DNA from: Bacteroidales bacterium
Lineage (GTDB): Bacteria; Bacteroidota; Bacteroidia; Bacteroidales; Rikenellaceae
Assembly: GCA_910574205.1 (NCBI GenBank)
Contig: CAJSYJ010000002.1
Span: 124,001 to 188,000, forward strand
Reading direction: 5' to 3'
DNA length: 64,000 nt
The notes below the pieces were generated by a model. The model did not search any database, was not told the DNA's origin, and was given only the letters and a program-made list of their open reading frames with translations. Below, one piece after another: positions 51,913-61,750 of the stretch. How positions within the stretch are numbered: the first letter of the stretch is position 1; every line of letters starts with the position of its first letter. The translations under genes and the position numbers were made by a program.

Positions 51913-52886
51913 TGATACGATTCCGCACAGAAATAGACATAGAGCCGCTGCCGCGCCATATAGGCTACCGCAGCAGCATACTATCGCTGGGCTCTTGCTT
52001 CGCCCAGAGCATGTCCCGGAGGCTCGAACGGCTTAAATTCGACTGCTGCTCCTCGCCTACGGGCATACTGTTCAACCCCGCCTCGATAGCCTCGGCGCTC
52101 GATATGCTGGCGGCGCGGCGCGGCATCGCGGCCGACGGGCTGCAACGCAGCGGAGATGTATGGTTCAGCTACGACTTCCACTCGTCGTTCTCGCACGTCG
52201 ACCGCGACATTGCAGCCGAGGGCATGCGGCAGGCCGTCGAACGCGGTGCAGATGCTCTGCAAAGATGCGACTGGGCGATTATCACGCTCGGCACGGCATG
52301 GGTATACCGTCTTGCCGGCAACGGACGCATAGCGGCCAACTGCCACAAGCGCCCCGCCTCGGAGTTCACGCGCGAGATGCTCGATGTGCAGGCCGTGGCG
52401 GATATTCTCGACGGTATGGTCGAAGGGGCGCTTCGCGGACGCAACGTCATATTGACCGTAAGCCCCGTGAGACATATCGGCGACGGGCTGCAACAGAATT
52501 TTCTTAGCAAGGCCACACTGCGTATCGCGGCTCAGCGATGCGCCGACACGCACCAGGGCGTATATTACTTCCCGTCGTTCGAGATCCTCAACGACGATCT
52601 GCGCGACTACCGCTTCTATGCCGACGACATGGTGCACCCCTCTTCGGCTGCGGTAGAATACATCTGGGACAAGTTCCGTCAGTCGGCAATCGACGACGAG
52701 GCTCAGGCACTGATGCCGCGCGTAGAGAAAATCGTAACGGCCGCCGCACACAGACCGCTGGTGCCGCACAGCGCAGCATACGCAGACTTCTGCCGGCGTC
52801 AGATCGCAGCGATAGAGACGATGCCCGAGGTCGATTTAACAGAGGAAAAAGAGTATTTCTCGAATATGTTGCAAATAAATTCTTAA
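51909..52886 (+). CDS. GSCFA family protein (SGNH-like esterase fold)
   Basis: A 325-residue protein with the family-naming motif SLGSCFAQSMSRRL near residue 27, followed by PTGILFNPASIASAL, DWAIITLGTAWVY, LTVSPVRH and YFPSFEILNDDLRDYRFYADDMVHPSSAAVEYIWDKF. The distribution of Gly-Ser, Thr-Ala-Trp and Asp-x-x-His resembles SGNH hydrolases, so a carbohydrate-esterase activity is plausible. No signal peptide. ATG 51909 overlaps the preceding stop; a second ATG follows directly. Coupled with the acyltransferase gene, perhaps to balance acyl groups on a glycan. Confidence 0.88.
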   Translation: MMIRFRTEIDIEPLPRHIGYRSSILSLGSCFAQSMSRRLERLKFDCCSSPTGILFNPASIASALDMLAARRGIAADGLQRSGDVWFSYDFHSSFSHVDRDIAAEGMRQAVERGADALQRCDWAIITLGTAWVYRLAGNGRIAANCHKRPASEFTREMLDVQAVADILDGMVEGALRGRNVILTVSPVRHIGDGLQQNFLSKATLRIAAQRCADTHQGVYYFPSFEILNDDLRDYRFYADDMVHPSSAAVEYIWDKFRQSAIDDEAQALMPRVEKIVTAAAHRPLVPHSAAYADFCRRQIAAIETMPEVDLTEEKEYFSNMLQINS

Positions 52887-52891
52887 ATTTG
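52884..52891 (+). promoter_or_regulatory. -7 element for the phosphatase-family gene
   Basis: TAAATTTG (52884-52891) matches TAnnTTTG, 27 nt before ATG 52919, overlapping the GSCFA stop codon. No -33 at the normal distance. Confidence 0.45.
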
Positions 52892-52918
52892 TCGTTCGAT
52901 TCGAAAAACCTGTCGACT

Positions 52919-54529
52919 ATGAATCCGAAATACATGATCGCCGCGGCGATCGCAATACTCTCGCTCGCAGCGACGACGGCCGCTCCGCCGCGGCTGACGA
53001 TAAATATCGTCATGGGCACGATGCGCGCGAGCGATATCGAACGATACTCGGCCAACATGACCGACGGCGGACTGCGCCGCCTCGCCGCCGAAGGCGTCGT
53101 ATGCCGCAACGCATCGTACGACTACCGGTCGACGACCACACCCGTATCCCTCGCAACGCTCTCGACCGGTGCGCAGCCATGCGTGCACGGCGTCATAGGC
53201 GACAGCTGGTACGACTATGCCGACAACTCGATCGTCGGGCTGATAGACGACGACAAGGAGCAGAGCGTCAAGTACAGCACAGGCTCGGGCAGCTACTCGC
53301 CCCGAAGGCTCATAGCCCCGACGCTGGGCGATGCTCTCGCTGCCGAAAACGAGCATAGCAAGATAGTTACCATAGCCGTCGACCCCCTCTCGGCTATTAT
53401 TCTGGCCGGCAAATCGGGGGAGGTGTACTGGGCGGAGACCGTACAGACGCACTGGACCACGTCGAGCTATTACGCCGACAGGCTGCCGGCATGGCTTGCA
53501 CAATACAACTCGCAGGATACGAACAGCTTCTACGAGCTGTCGCGTTGGAGCACGCTTTACGACTTCGACAAATACGTCAACTCGCAGGTGTCGGTCATCG
53601 AGGGGGTATACAACACCTCGTCGAAGCAGGTGCGTCTGGTCGACGATCCCGACCTCAAACGCGCAGCCACGCGCATAGGCCGCATGCGATATACGCCGGC
53701 GGGCAATACCATGCTCTTGGAGCTGGCCACCAGCATGATAACGGTGGGCAAAATGGGACAGGACGACGATCCCGATATTCTGAATATATGTCTGGACACG
53801 TCGCGATACATAGCCGAGGCTTACGGACCCGAGTCGGTCGAGTACGAAGACATGCTCTACCGCCTGGACAAGGACCTGGACGAGTTCCTGCGTTTCGTCG
53901 AGGCGCAGTTCGCCGACCGCTCGCAGCTGCTGATAACCTTTACGGCCGCACACGGCACCTCGCCCTCGTACAACCCTCCCGGCAAGCAGCCGGCCGAGCG
54001 GTTCAACGACAGGCAGATGCAGGTCATTATCAACGCCTTTCTGGGAGCGCGCTACGGCAGCGACGACTACATAACGGGGTATCGTAACAACTCCCTGTAT
54101 CTGGACCACAACCTGCTGTTCCGCAAAAACATTCCGCTCGACAAGGTTCAGGACGAGATTGCGGCATTCGCCTTGCAGTTCCGCGGTGTCGCGCAGGCCG
54201 TATCGGCGCAGGCCATGCGCAACGCGTCGTTCGGCGAGGGGCAGAACAGACTGATGCAGCAGAGCTACTATCCGTCGCGCTCGGGCGACGTGGCAATAAA
54301 CCTTATGCCCGGCTGGATAGACGAACGCGACGGAGTGCGTTCGCTCGCCGGCTCGGCCTACAACTACGACCGCAGGGTGCCGATGATCCTCTTCGGCGGC
54401 GGGCTGGAAGGATGCGAGGTCGACTCCGAGGTCGACATGACCGATCTGGCCGCCTCGACGGCACACATACTCGGCATCGACGCCCCCGCAGCATCTGGCG
54501 GACGCATACTGAGCGAAGTAAGACGATAA
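52919..54529 (+). CDS. Secreted alkaline-phosphatase-superfamily enzyme (PafA-like)
   Basis: A 536-residue exported protein (signal MNPKYMIAAAIAILSLAATTAAP). It has the type-I phosphodiesterase/alkaline phosphatase fold: the nucleophile Thr region SYDYRSTTTPVSLATLSTGAQPCVHGVIGDSWYD, FTAAHGTSPSYN in place of the common TADHG metal motif, and a final metal site near ASTAHILGIDAP. In PafA-like enzymes the middle motif normally carries Asp-His; here AAHG retains His only, so metal binding may differ. Substrate unknown. sufE follows after 20 nt. Confidence 0.8.
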   Translation: MNPKYMIAAAIAILSLAATTAAPPRLTINIVMGTMRASDIERYSANMTDGGLRRLAAEGVVCRNASYDYRSTTTPVSLATLSTGAQPCVHGVIGDSWYDYADNSIVGLIDDDKEQSVKYSTGSGSYSPRRLIAPTLGDALAAENEHSKIVTIAVDPLSAIILAGKSGEVYWAETVQTHWTTSSYYADRLPAWLAQYNSQDTNSFYELSRWSTLYDFDKYVNSQVSVIEGVYNTSSKQVRLVDDPDLKRAATRIGRMRYTPAGNTMLLELATSMITVGKMGQDDDPDILNICLDTSRYIAEAYGPESVEYEDMLYRLDKDLDEFLRFVEAQFADRSQLLITFTAAHGTSPSYNPPGKQPAERFNDRQMQVIINAFLGARYGSDDYITGYRNNSLYLDHNLLFRKNIPLDKVQDEIAAFALQFRGVAQAVSAQAMRNASFGEGQNRLMQQSYYPSRSGDVAINLMPGWIDERDGVRSLAGSAYNYDRRVPMILFGGGLEGCEVDSEVDMTDLAASTAHILGIDAPAASGGRILSEVRR

Positions 54530-54549
54530 CCGTTAAAAACGATATAACC

Positions 54550-54972
54550 ATGAAAGATCCCGTTCAGGAAGAGATAATCGACGAGTTCTCGGCATTCGAC
54601 GAGTGGCTCGACAAGTACGACTATCTGATCGAATTGAGCGACTCTCTGCCGGCAATCGATGCGGCGCACCGCAACGATAAATACGTAATAGACGGATGCC
54701 AGTCGCGCGTATGGGTCGATGCGGAGCTGCGCGAGGGCAAGGTATACTACACGGCAGACAGCGACGCCATAATAACCAAAGGCATAATCGCACTGTTGGT
54801 AAGGGCTCTGAGCGGACGCACGCCGCAGCAGATCGTCGACACCGACCTCTACTTCATCGATGCGATAGGGCTGGGCGAAAACCTGTCGCCCACGCGCAGC
54901 AACGGCCTCAGAGCAATGATAAAACAGATGAAACTCTACGCCCTGGCATTCGCCTCGCAGCAGAACGCATAA
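54550..54972 (+). CDS. sufE: SufE-like cysteine desulfuration protein
   Basis: A 140-residue sulfur acceptor for SufS in Fe-S cluster assembly. The acceptor Cys50 lies in the conserved NDKYVIDGCQSRVWV loop; the C-terminal helices (TKGIIALLVRALSGRTPQQIVD, SPTRSNGLRAMIKQMKLYAL) match the SufE/CsdE fold. ATG 54550 gives the normal length. It is followed after 12 nt by a MIP18-family gene, so an Fe-S maturation pair. Confidence 0.93.
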   Translation: MKDPVQEEIIDEFSAFDEWLDKYDYLIELSDSLPAIDAAHRNDKYVIDGCQSRVWVDAELREGKVYYTADSDAIITKGIIALLVRALSGRTPQQIVDTDLYFIDAIGLGENLSPTRSNGLRAMIKQMKLYALAFASQQNA

Positions 54973-54984
54973 AACACAAACGCG

Positions 54985-55305
54985 ATGACACCGGAAGAGA
55001 TACTCTCCGTAGAAAAGGAGATCGTACTGACACTTAAAAACATATACGATCCCGAGATCCCGGTCAACATCTATGACTTGGGACTGATATACGAAATAGA
55101 CTTCGACCCGTCGGGGCAGGCCGACATAAAGATGACCTTGACGGCGCCCAACTGCCCCATGGCAGACATGCTGCTGGCCGACATCAACCGCGAGGTGGGA
55201 AAGGTCAAGGGCGTGGAGAAAGTCAACATTACCCTCACGTTCGACCCCGTATGGGACAAGAGCATGATGAGCGAGGAGGCTCTGATAGAACTCAACCTGT
55301 TGTAA
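54985..55305 (+). CDS. MIP18/SufT-like Fe-S assembly protein (DUF59)
   Basis: A 106-residue DUF59 protein: VEKEIVLTLKNIYDPEIPVNIYDLGLIYEIDF and the conserved Cys57 in TLTAPNCPMADMLLADI, ending in VKGVEKVNITLTFDPVWDKSMMSEEAL. Members help maturation of Fe-S proteins (SufT, MIP18) or phenylacetyl-CoA oxygenase assembly (PaaD). Position directly after sufE supports an Fe-S role. Confidence 0.92.
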   Translation: MTPEEILSVEKEIVLTLKNIYDPEIPVNIYDLGLIYEIDFDPSGQADIKMTLTAPNCPMADMLLADINREVGKVKGVEKVNITLTFDPVWDKSMMSEEALIELNLL

Positions 55306-55313
55306 GCAAGCGC

Positions 55314-56288
55314 ATGACCGACGAGCAGCGACGACAGCGGATCATCGGCCGACTCGAAGCCGGAGCCGAGCATGCGGCCTGCGGCGAACATATCGCCGCC
55401 ATGGATGCCCTGCGCCGTGCCGAGCTGTACAATACGCTCGCTTTCGAAAGGCTCGAACGCAAGAATCGCGACATAAACGACATACACCGCTCCACGGGCG
55501 AGAACTGGAACCAGACGTTCTACATAATGCTGCTCAGGACCATAGGCGGCATGGACAACCGCCGGCCGTTCGAGGAGCTGGCCGGGCGTGCGACATATGC
55601 CGCGATACTGCGCGAACGCGACTCGCTGCACAAGATCGAGGCGCTGCTGCTCGGGACATCTGGACTGCTCGACCTCTATCGCGACGACGAATATACCATT
55701 GCGCTCAAACGCGAATACCACCACCTGCGCAACAAATACTCCGTCTCGCCGCTCGATGCCTCGGCGTGGAACCTCGCGAGGATATATCCCCACAACCACC
55801 CTACGCTCAGACTGGCGCAGATAGCCTCGTTTCTGTACGACAACGAGCTCGTGATGAACCGCATATTGGAGTGCCGCACGCCCGACGACGTATATTCGCT
55901 GTTCCGCTCGGAGGCCTCGTCCTACTGGACGACGCACTTCATCCCCTCGGCCGCATCGCGGCGGATTACCAAGCGCATAGGCCGCACCAAGAGCGAGCTG
56001 CTGGGCATCAATTTGGTGGCTCAGATGCAGTTCGCATATGGCAGCTACATCGGCTCTGAGACTCTGCGCGACCGTGCAGTAACGCTGCTCGAACGCATCC
56101 CGCCCGAAGACAACCGCTTCACGCGCAGCTGGAACCGATACGGCCGGCTGGCCGAAAACGCATTCGACAGCCAGTCGCTGCTGCAACTCTCGCGCGAATA
56201 TTGCAGCCGTCGGCGCTGTGCCGAGTGTCCGGTGGGTGCCAGAATCTTAAAAAAGAGCTGCGGGGATTGCTCGATAGCAAAAAAATAA
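55314..56288 (+). CDS. DUF2851 family protein
   Basis: A 324-residue protein typical of Bacteroidota. Recognised by RRQRIIGRLEAGAEH, NRDINDIHRSTGENWNQTFYIMLLRTIGG, LLLGTSGLLD, WNLARIYPHNHPTLRLAQIASFLY and NLVAQMQFAYGSYIG. The C-terminus carries a Cys cluster (YCSRRRCAECPVGARILKKSCGDC) that could hold a metal or Fe-S cluster. Function unknown; the Cys cluster and the sufE/MIP18 neighbours suggest an Fe-S link (inference). ATG 55314 starts 8 nt after the preceding stop. The secA promoter lies across its 3' end. Confidence 0.85.
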   Translation: MTDEQRRQRIIGRLEAGAEHAACGEHIAAMDALRRAELYNTLAFERLERKNRDINDIHRSTGENWNQTFYIMLLRTIGGMDNRRPFEELAGRATYAAILRERDSLHKIEALLLGTSGLLDLYRDDEYTIALKREYHHLRNKYSVSPLDASAWNLARIYPHNHPTLRLAQIASFLYDNELVMNRILECRTPDDVYSLFRSEASSYWTTHFIPSAASRRITKRIGRTKSELLGINLVAQMQFAYGSYIGSETLRDRAVTLLERIPPEDNRFTRSWNRYGRLAENAFDSQSLLQLSREYCSRRRCAECPVGARILKKSCGDCSIAKK

Positions 56289-56297
56289 GTATTTTTG
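56267..56297 (+). promoter_or_regulatory. Promoter of secA, overlapping the DUF2851 gene end
   Basis: TTG (56267-56269), 20 nt, TATTTTTG (56290-56297); the stop codon of the preceding gene lies between the two elements. The leader to ATG 56336 is ~30 nt. Confidence 0.72.
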
Positions 56298-56335
56298 CAT
56301 GATAAACATACTTTAACGGAAATAACTCTTTACAA

Positions 56336-59300
56336 ATGGATATAGTTACCGGTATAATAAAACTGTTCTTCGGGTCGAAGACCGAGAAGGACCGCAAGGA
56401 GATACAGCCCTACGTCGAGAAGATCAAGGCCGTATACCCCGCCGTCAAGGCGCTGAGCAACGACGCCCTGCGCGAACGCAGCGCGGATCTGCGCCGTCAG
56501 ATAGCGGCATTCATCGCCGACGACGAGCGTCATATCGTCGAGCAGAAGGCGCGTCTTGAACTGCCCGATACGTCGCTCGACGAGAAGGAGCGCATATCGA
56601 AAGACATCGACACGACAACAAAGCGCATCGACGAGAAGATCGAGCAGAAGCTCGAAGAGCTGCTGCCGGAGGCTTTCGCCATAATGAAGGATACGGCGCG
56701 CCGATTCGCCGAGAACGAGACGATCGAGGTCACGGCGACCGACTTCGACCGCAACCTTGCCGCGACTAAGGACTTCGTTACGATCGACGGAGACAAGGCC
56801 GTATACAGCAACCACTGGCAGGCGGGCGGCAACGACATCAAATGGGACATGGTGCACTACGACGTGCAGCTCTTCGGCGGCGTAGTCCTGCATAAGGGAC
56901 GCATAGCCGAGATGGCGACGGGCGAGGGCAAGACACTGGTGGCCACACTGCCGGTATTCCTCAATGCACTGGCCGGCAAGGGCGTACACGTCGTGACCGT
57001 CAACGATTATCTGGCACGACGCGACTCGGAGTGGATGGGTCCCATGTACCAGTTCCACGGTCTGTCGGTGGCATGTATCGACAACACGCAGCCCAACTCC
57101 GACGCACGCCGCAATGCCTACATGGCCGACATCACGTTCGGTACCAACAACGAGTTCGGTTTCGACTATCTGCGCGACAACATGGCTTCGTCGCCCAAGG
57201 ATCTCGTGCAGCGCAAGCACCACTATGCGATAGTCGACGAGGTGGACTCGGTGCTCATCGACGATGCCCGCACCCCGCTCATCATATCGGGTCCCGTGCC
57301 CAAGGGCGACGACCAGATGTTCAACGAGTATCGCCCCGCAATAGAGAATCTCTACAACCTGCAACGCAACATGGTAACGGCTCTGGTCGCCGACGCGCGC
57401 CGTCTGTTCGCCGAGGGCAAGGCCGAGGAGGCCGGCATCGCCATGTTCCGTGCAGGCAAGGGTCTGCCCAAATATAAGGCGCTCATCAAGTTCCTCTCGG
57501 AGCCGGGCGTCAAGGTACAGTACCAGAAGACCGAGAACATATACTTACAGGACAACGAGAAGCGCATGCCCGAGATCACGGACGAGCTCTACTTCGTCAT
57601 CGACGAGAAGATGAACTCGGTGATCCTTACCGACAAGGGCAACGAGGTGCTGTCGCGTTACTTCAAGGAGGACGGCTTCTTCGTGCTGCCCAACATAGGC
57701 GAGGAGGTAGCCGAGATCGAGCACAGCGACCTGTCGCCAGAGGAGAAGGCGCAGCGCCACGACGCAGTCATCAACGACTACTCCATAAAGTCGGAGCGTG
57801 TCCATACGGTCATCCAGCTGCTGAAAGCCTATTCGATGTTCGAGCGCGACACCGAATATGTCGTCATGGACAACAAGGTCAAGATCGTCGACGAGCAGAC
57901 CGGCCGTATACTCGACGGCCGACGCTACTCGGACGGCCTGCATCAGGCTATCGAGGCCAAGGAGGGCGTCAAGGTCGAGGCCGCGACCCAGACTTTCGCC
58001 ACGATCACATTGCAGAACTACTTCCGCATGTATCACAAGCTCTCGGGTATGACCGGTACGGCCGAGACGGAGGCTTCGGAGTTTTGGAGCATCTACAAAC
58101 TCGACGTGGTCGTCATTCCGACCAACAAGAAGGTTATCCGCGACGACCGTCAGGATCTGGTCTACAAGACCGCACGCGAGAAGTACAACGCCGTCATAGC
58201 CGAGATCGAGCGCCTCGTGGGCGAGGGCCGTCCGGTGCTGGTCGGTACTACGTCGGTCGAGATATCGGAGCTTCTGAGCCGCATGCTCAAACTACGCGGC
58301 ATAAAGCATAATGTCCTCAATGCCAAGCAGCACCAGTTGGAGGCGCAGATCGTCGCCGAGGCAGGCCGCCCGGGACAGGTAACCATAGCCACCAACATGG
58401 CCGGCCGAGGTACCGATATCAAGCTCACGCCGGAGGTCAAGGCCGCCGGAGGTCTGGCCATAATCGGTACGGAGCGCCACGAGAGCCGCCGCGTCGACCG
58501 ACAGCTCAGAGGTCGTGCCGGACGTCAGGGCGACCCCGGTTCGTCGCAATTCTTCGTATCGCTCGAAGACAACCTGATGCGTCTGTTCGGCTCGGCGCGC
58601 ATAGCATCGCTCATGGATAGAATGGGGCTGAAAGAGGGCGAAGTGATACAGGCCGGCATGATGACCAAGGCTATCGAGCGTGCGCAGAAGAAGGTCGAGG
58701 AGAACAATTTCGGCATACGTAAGCGTCTGTTGGAGTACGACGACGTGATGAATTCGCAGCGCGAAGTGATCTACACGCGACGTCGCCATGCACTCTACGG
58801 CGAACGCATAGACATAGACCTCAACAACATACGCTACGACTTCGCCGAGAAGTTCGTCGAGAACCACGAGGGCTGCACCTACGAGGAGTTCAAGGTGGAG
58901 CTCATACGCGAAGTGGCGTTGCAGATATCGTTCGACGAGCAGACCTATTCGTCGGCCAAGCCCAAGGAGCTGGTAGAGCTGATCGTAGCCGATCTGCGTT
59001 CGCTCTACGAGCGCAAGGCCAAGATGATCGCCGACACGGTGCGCCCGACTATGGAGCGTATATACGAGGATCGCAAGGACAACATGAACCTGCGCATAGC
59101 ATTCCCCATGACCGACGGACGTCTGGTATACCAGATACCGGTCGAGTTGCAGAAGTGCAAGGATAGCGACTGCGCCGAGATATACCGCGTATTCGCCAAG
59201 ATAGCGATGTTTACCACGATCGACGACGCATGGCGCGAACATCTGCGCGAAATGGACGATCTGCGCCAGAGCGTGCAGAACGCCTCTTACGAGCAGAAAG

Positions 59301-59635
59301 ACCCGCTGTTGATCTATAAACTCGAATCGTTCCAGCTCTTCTCCAAGATGTTGGAGGGCATCAACCGCGACGTGCTTGCCGTGCTCGGCAAATCGCAGCT
59401 CGCGGTACGCGAGACCGACCCCGAGGCTATGCAGCGCCGTCAGGAGCAGCAGCAGCGTCCCAAGGTGGATGTCAACAAGTTGCAGGCTTCGCGCATGGCC
59501 GCCGCCGCTCAGGCCGGTCAGGGAGACAAGGGCAAGACGGCACCGATCAAGGTCGACAAGCATATCGGCCGCAACGACCCGTGCCCCTGCGGAAGCGGCA
59601 AGAAGTACAAACAGTGCCACGGTAAGGGATTGTAA
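56336..59635 (+). CDS. secA: Preprotein translocase ATPase SecA
   Basis: A 1099-residue motor of Sec export, longer than E. coli SecA (901 aa), as is usual in Bacteroidota because of insertions in the N-terminal and preprotein-binding parts. Walker A is MATGEGKT, the DEAD-like box [20 protein letters not shown], then [12 protein letters not shown] and [37 protein letters not shown]. The C-terminal zinc-binding motif [14 protein letters not shown], which contacts SecB and lipids, is intact. The gene has its own promoter. secG is 40 kb away. Confidence 0.98.
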   Translation: MDIVTGIIKLFFGSKTEKDRKEIQPYVEKIKAVYPAVKALSNDALRERSADLRRQIAAFIADDERHIVEQKARLELPDTSLDEKERISKDIDTTTKRIDEKIEQKLEELLPEAFAIMKDTARRFAENETIEVTATDFDRNLAATKDFVTIDGDKAVYSNHWQAGGNDIKWDMVHYDVQLFGGVVLHKGRIAEMATGEGKTLVATLPVFLNALAGKGVHVVTVNDYLARRDSEWMGPMYQFHGLSVACIDNTQPNSDARRNAYMADITFGTNNEFGFDYLRDNMASSPKDLVQRKHHYAIVDEVDSVLIDDARTPLIISGPVPKGDDQMFNEYRPAIENLYNLQRNMVTALVADARRLFAEGKAEEAGIAMFRAGKGLPKYKALIKFLSEPGVKVQYQKTENIYLQDNEKRMPEITDELYFVIDEKMNSVILTDKGNEVLSRYFKEDGFFVLPNIGEEVAEIEHSDLSPEEKAQRHDAVINDYSIKSERVHTVIQLLKAYSMFERDTEYVVMDNKVKIVDEQTGRILDGRRYSDGLHQAIEAKEGVKVEAATQTFATITLQNYFRMYHKLSGMTGTAETEASEFWSIYKLDVVVIPTNKKVIRDDRQDLVYKTAREKYNAVIAEIERLVGEGRPVLVGTTSVEISELLSRMLKLRGIKHNVLNAKQHQLEAQIVAEAGRPGQVTIATNMAGRGTDIKLTPEVKAAGGLAIIGTERHESRRVDRQLRGRAGRQGDPGSSQFFVSLEDNLMRLFGSARIASLMDRMGLKEGEVIQAGMMTKAIERAQKKVEENNFGIRKRLLEYDDVMNSQREVIYTRRRHALYGERIDIDLNNIRYDFAEKFVENHEGCTYEEFKVELIREVALQISFDEQTYSSAKPKELVELIVADLRSLYERKAKMIADTVRPTMERIYEDRKDNMNLRIAFPMTDGRLVYQIPVELQKCKDSDCAEIYRVFAKIAMFTTIDDAWREHLREMDDLRQSVQNASYEQKDPLLIYKLESFQLFSKMLEGINRDVLAVLGKSQLAVRETDPEAMQRRQEQQQRPKVDVNKLQASRMAAAAQAGQGDKGKTAPIKVDKHIGRNDPCPCGSGKKYKQCHGKGL

Positions 59636-59648
59636 CAGACTATTCGCA

Positions 59649-60083
59649 ATGGGTTATCAGGAGGAGAAACAGCGGCAGTTCGATCTGCGCTATCTGCAAA
59701 TGGCACGCGTGTGGGCAGAGAACTCATACTGCGTGCGGCGCAAGGTAGGCGCACTGCTGGTCAAGGACAAGATGATAATATCCGACGGCTACAACGGCAC
59801 GCCCGCCGGCTTCGAGAACGTGTGCGAGGACGACATGGGCAAAACCAAGCCATACGTGCTCCACGCCGAAGCCAATGCGATAACCAAGGTCGCCAAGAGC
59901 GCCAACAACTGCGACGGCTCGACGTTGTACGTAACAGCCTCGCCCTGCATCGAGTGCAGCAAGCTCATTATTCAGGCGGGCATAAAACGCGTGGTCTACT
60001 GCGACTCCTACCGCCTCGAAGAGGGTCTCGACCTGCTCCGGCGCGTGGGCATCGAATGCGTGCAGCTCTCGCTCGACGACTGA
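59649..60083 (+). CDS. dCMP/cytidine deaminase (ComEB-like)
   Basis: A 144-residue zinc deaminase. Zinc ligands: HAEAN (His72, with Glu74 as proton shuttle) and PCIEC (Cys100, Cys103). The allosteric/substrate loop ISDGYNGTPAGFENVCED is typical of dCMP deaminases, which make dUMP for thymidylate synthesis. ATG 59649, 13 nt after the secA stop, gives the standard length, so it is likely co-transcribed with secA. Confidence 0.92.
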   Translation: MGYQEEKQRQFDLRYLQMARVWAENSYCVRRKVGALLVKDKMIISDGYNGTPAGFENVCEDDMGKTKPYVLHAEANAITKVAKSANNCDGSTLYVTASPCIECSKLIIQAGIKRVVYCDSYRLEEGLDLLRRVGIECVQLSLDD

Positions 60084-60435
60084 GCCGCAATAGCGGATTT
60101 GCACAAAGGGTAAGGAGAGAGCGAATTGCAGAAAGCCGGGTGCCGAAAACACTGTGCAGAGTGCAAATTGCCGTGGATCGGATTGCGAAGTGCCGAAAGC
60201 GAATTGCTGAGGAAGCAGACTTACAGACCGCGTCGAGCAGAAACCAATCTGCCGTGAGAGCGGATTGCAGGGAAAGCGTCCGACAACGGCAGCGACGATT
60301 AAATATAAGCGACGGGGAACGATTCGGCCATGCTCGCAGAGGCACGTGCCAAGTTATGCTATACAAGACAGCATATAACCGCCGATTCGCAGTTGCATTC
60401 GAATAATTGCAAACGGTATTTATACAAATCCTATA
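60084..60435. repeat. Intergenic stretch with short iterated motif GCGRATTGC
   Basis: About 350 bp without a credible gene. The motif GCG(A/G)ATTGC or close variants occurs at 60093, 60121, 60161 (GTGCAAATTGC), 60179, 60199 and 60259, separated by 18-60 bp, partly with TGCCGAAA between. It looks like a decayed array of short direct repeats. Nothing else is recognised. Confidence 0.5.
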
Positions 60436-60467
60436 TTGTCGGCGCCGGAGATTTCCGGCGCCGACAA
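60436..60467. terminator. Strong bidirectional terminator
   Basis: TTGTCGGCGCCGGA (60436-60449) and TCCGGCGCCGACAA (60454-60467): a 14-bp perfect stem with GATT loop, between convergent genes. Confidence 0.85.
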
Positions 60468-60483
60468 ATAGTTTATGTTCATT

Positions 60484-61059
60484 CTATCGACGGATAAAAT
60501 CACGAACCGTGATCGAGTGCATGCGGCAGAGGGTCTTTACAGACTCGACGAAATCCCTGAACTTGTGATAATTTGGAGAGCCGTCCAGATCCAGATCGAA
60601 GCGAAATAACTCGATCTCGGATTTCTTGTCTGCATCAGCATATCGGATATGCACCTCATAGACAGGCGAGACTACATCCTCGCGCACAAGCCATACGATA
60701 GAGATCGCATGAGGAGGCAGAACACCGAGCTCGATCCGCTTGCCTTCGCGTGCGACAATGCGCTTATCACTCAGCCTTGCCGGGATGATCGTAATCGCGC
60801 TGCGGCTATATGCTATGGCGCATGGCAGACCGTCGTCGAGAAGCGCCCAAAGATAATTCTCCTCCGAGGCGGCATGTGCAGCGTCGGCACCCGCGAAGAA
60901 TGTTTCAAGCGCATCGTTCGGGTCGGATATGTCGGGGTTAAAATGGTAGGGGTAACGGTGTTTCATCTTTTTGCGGTTGTACAACATGACCTGTTGTATT
61001 ACCAGCCCGACGACAATCACCGCAACCCCTACCCAAAAAGCAGTGCCTAATCCGAACAT
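60484..61059 (-). CDS. Hypothetical membrane-anchored protein with PH-like domain
   Basis: About 191 residues from ATG 61059 (an ATG eight codons upstream, 61083, is also possible but would overlap the previous gene by 22 nt). One N-terminal membrane helix (FWVGVAVIVVGLVIQQVMLY), then a soluble domain with strand pattern IAYSRSAITIIPARLSD, RIELGVLPPHAISIVWLVR, VYEVHIRYADADKKSEIELFRFDLD and a C-terminal helix (YHKFRDFVESVKTLCRM). The order suggests a pleckstrin-homology-like fold (inference). It follows the interrupted gene at 61062-61750 by 2 nt: a two-gene operon. Confidence 0.6.
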   Translation of the reverse strand: MFGLGTAFWVGVAVIVVGLVIQQVMLYNRKKMKHRYPYHFNPDISDPNDALETFFAGADAAHAASEENYLWALLDDGLPCAIAYSRSAITIIPARLSDKRIVAREGKRIELGVLPPHAISIVWLVREDVVSPVYEVHIRYADADKKSEIELFRFDLDLDGSPNYHKFRDFVESVKTLCRMHSITVRDFIRR

Positions 61060-61061
61060 CC

Positions 61062-61750
61062 CTATCTGAGGAACAGATACCATAGCGCACCTGCGGCTAT
61101 GGCTGCATATAGAACATATTGCATGATCCGGACATAAGCCTGCGCAGCTTTCGGCATCGAGTCTATGGCCTCGTCGGGTACGGCACGAAGGCTCTCGACA
61201 TCGGCTTTCTGGCCTATGGCTATTTTTTCGATCGGTATTACGGTATGATCGAACTCATCTCCGGGCTTCTTGTCGAAGATATTGCAGTTGCCGTAGACAA
61301 CATACTCGGCATCGAGCAGCGACAGATCTTTGGATCCCATAACTCCGGTGGAAAAGATCACTACCCCGTCGAAATGGTCGCTGACAGCATGCACGTCGTT
61401 GATGTCTTCGGGCTTCCACTTGTACTGCCCCGTCACACCGTCGAAACGCTGATACCTCGCGCCGAAGTCGGCACTCGCATAACGTATGCAACCCACGGGA
61501 AGTGCGTCCACCTCCTCTTTAATGGCTGCGAGCGTCGCCTCGTCTATTTCAGATTCTTTTACCGAGAATGCGTATGTACGATATGTCATATCATCGTAGC
61601 GTACATCGCGTATCGCGTAGAGTGCCGCAAACTTAGGATCAGGCAGCGATTTATATCTCTTAATGAGTTTGTTAAATCGCTTCGTGTCTACTCCGGCCGG
61701 GGGGGGGAACCGGCGCAGAGCAAGTCTTTGATTGAGTTGATTTCTGCCAT
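61062..61750 (-). pseudogene. Tail-anchored membrane protein gene, out of frame at a C9 tract (candidate phase-OFF)
   Basis: From ATG 61750 the frame reads MAEINSIKDLLCAGSPP, enters nine C (minus strand of 61699-61707) and stops at TAG 61690-61688. The downstream frame is coding-like from the tract on (PAGVDTKRFNKLIKRYKSL...YAIRDVRYDDMTYRTYAFSV) through 61062, with no ATG before 61589. Ten (or seven) C would join both parts into one 229-residue protein ending in a membrane helix (IMQYVLYAAIAAGALWYLFLR). The gene may be phase variable, a decayed gene, or affected by a homopolymer sequencing error. If translation starts at 61589, a 175-residue version is made. Family unknown. Confidence 0.6.
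61699..61707 (-). repeat. Nine-base homopolymer (C on the coding strand)
   Basis: G at 61699-61707 on the plus strand. It lies 15 codons after ATG 61750 and exactly where the reading frame breaks. Confidence 0.85.

Noticed and set aside
61586..61750. 54-codon frame read straight through the tract with one C fewer
   Set aside because: With eight C the frame meets TAA soon after; the coding-like signal is only in the frame reached with ten or seven C.
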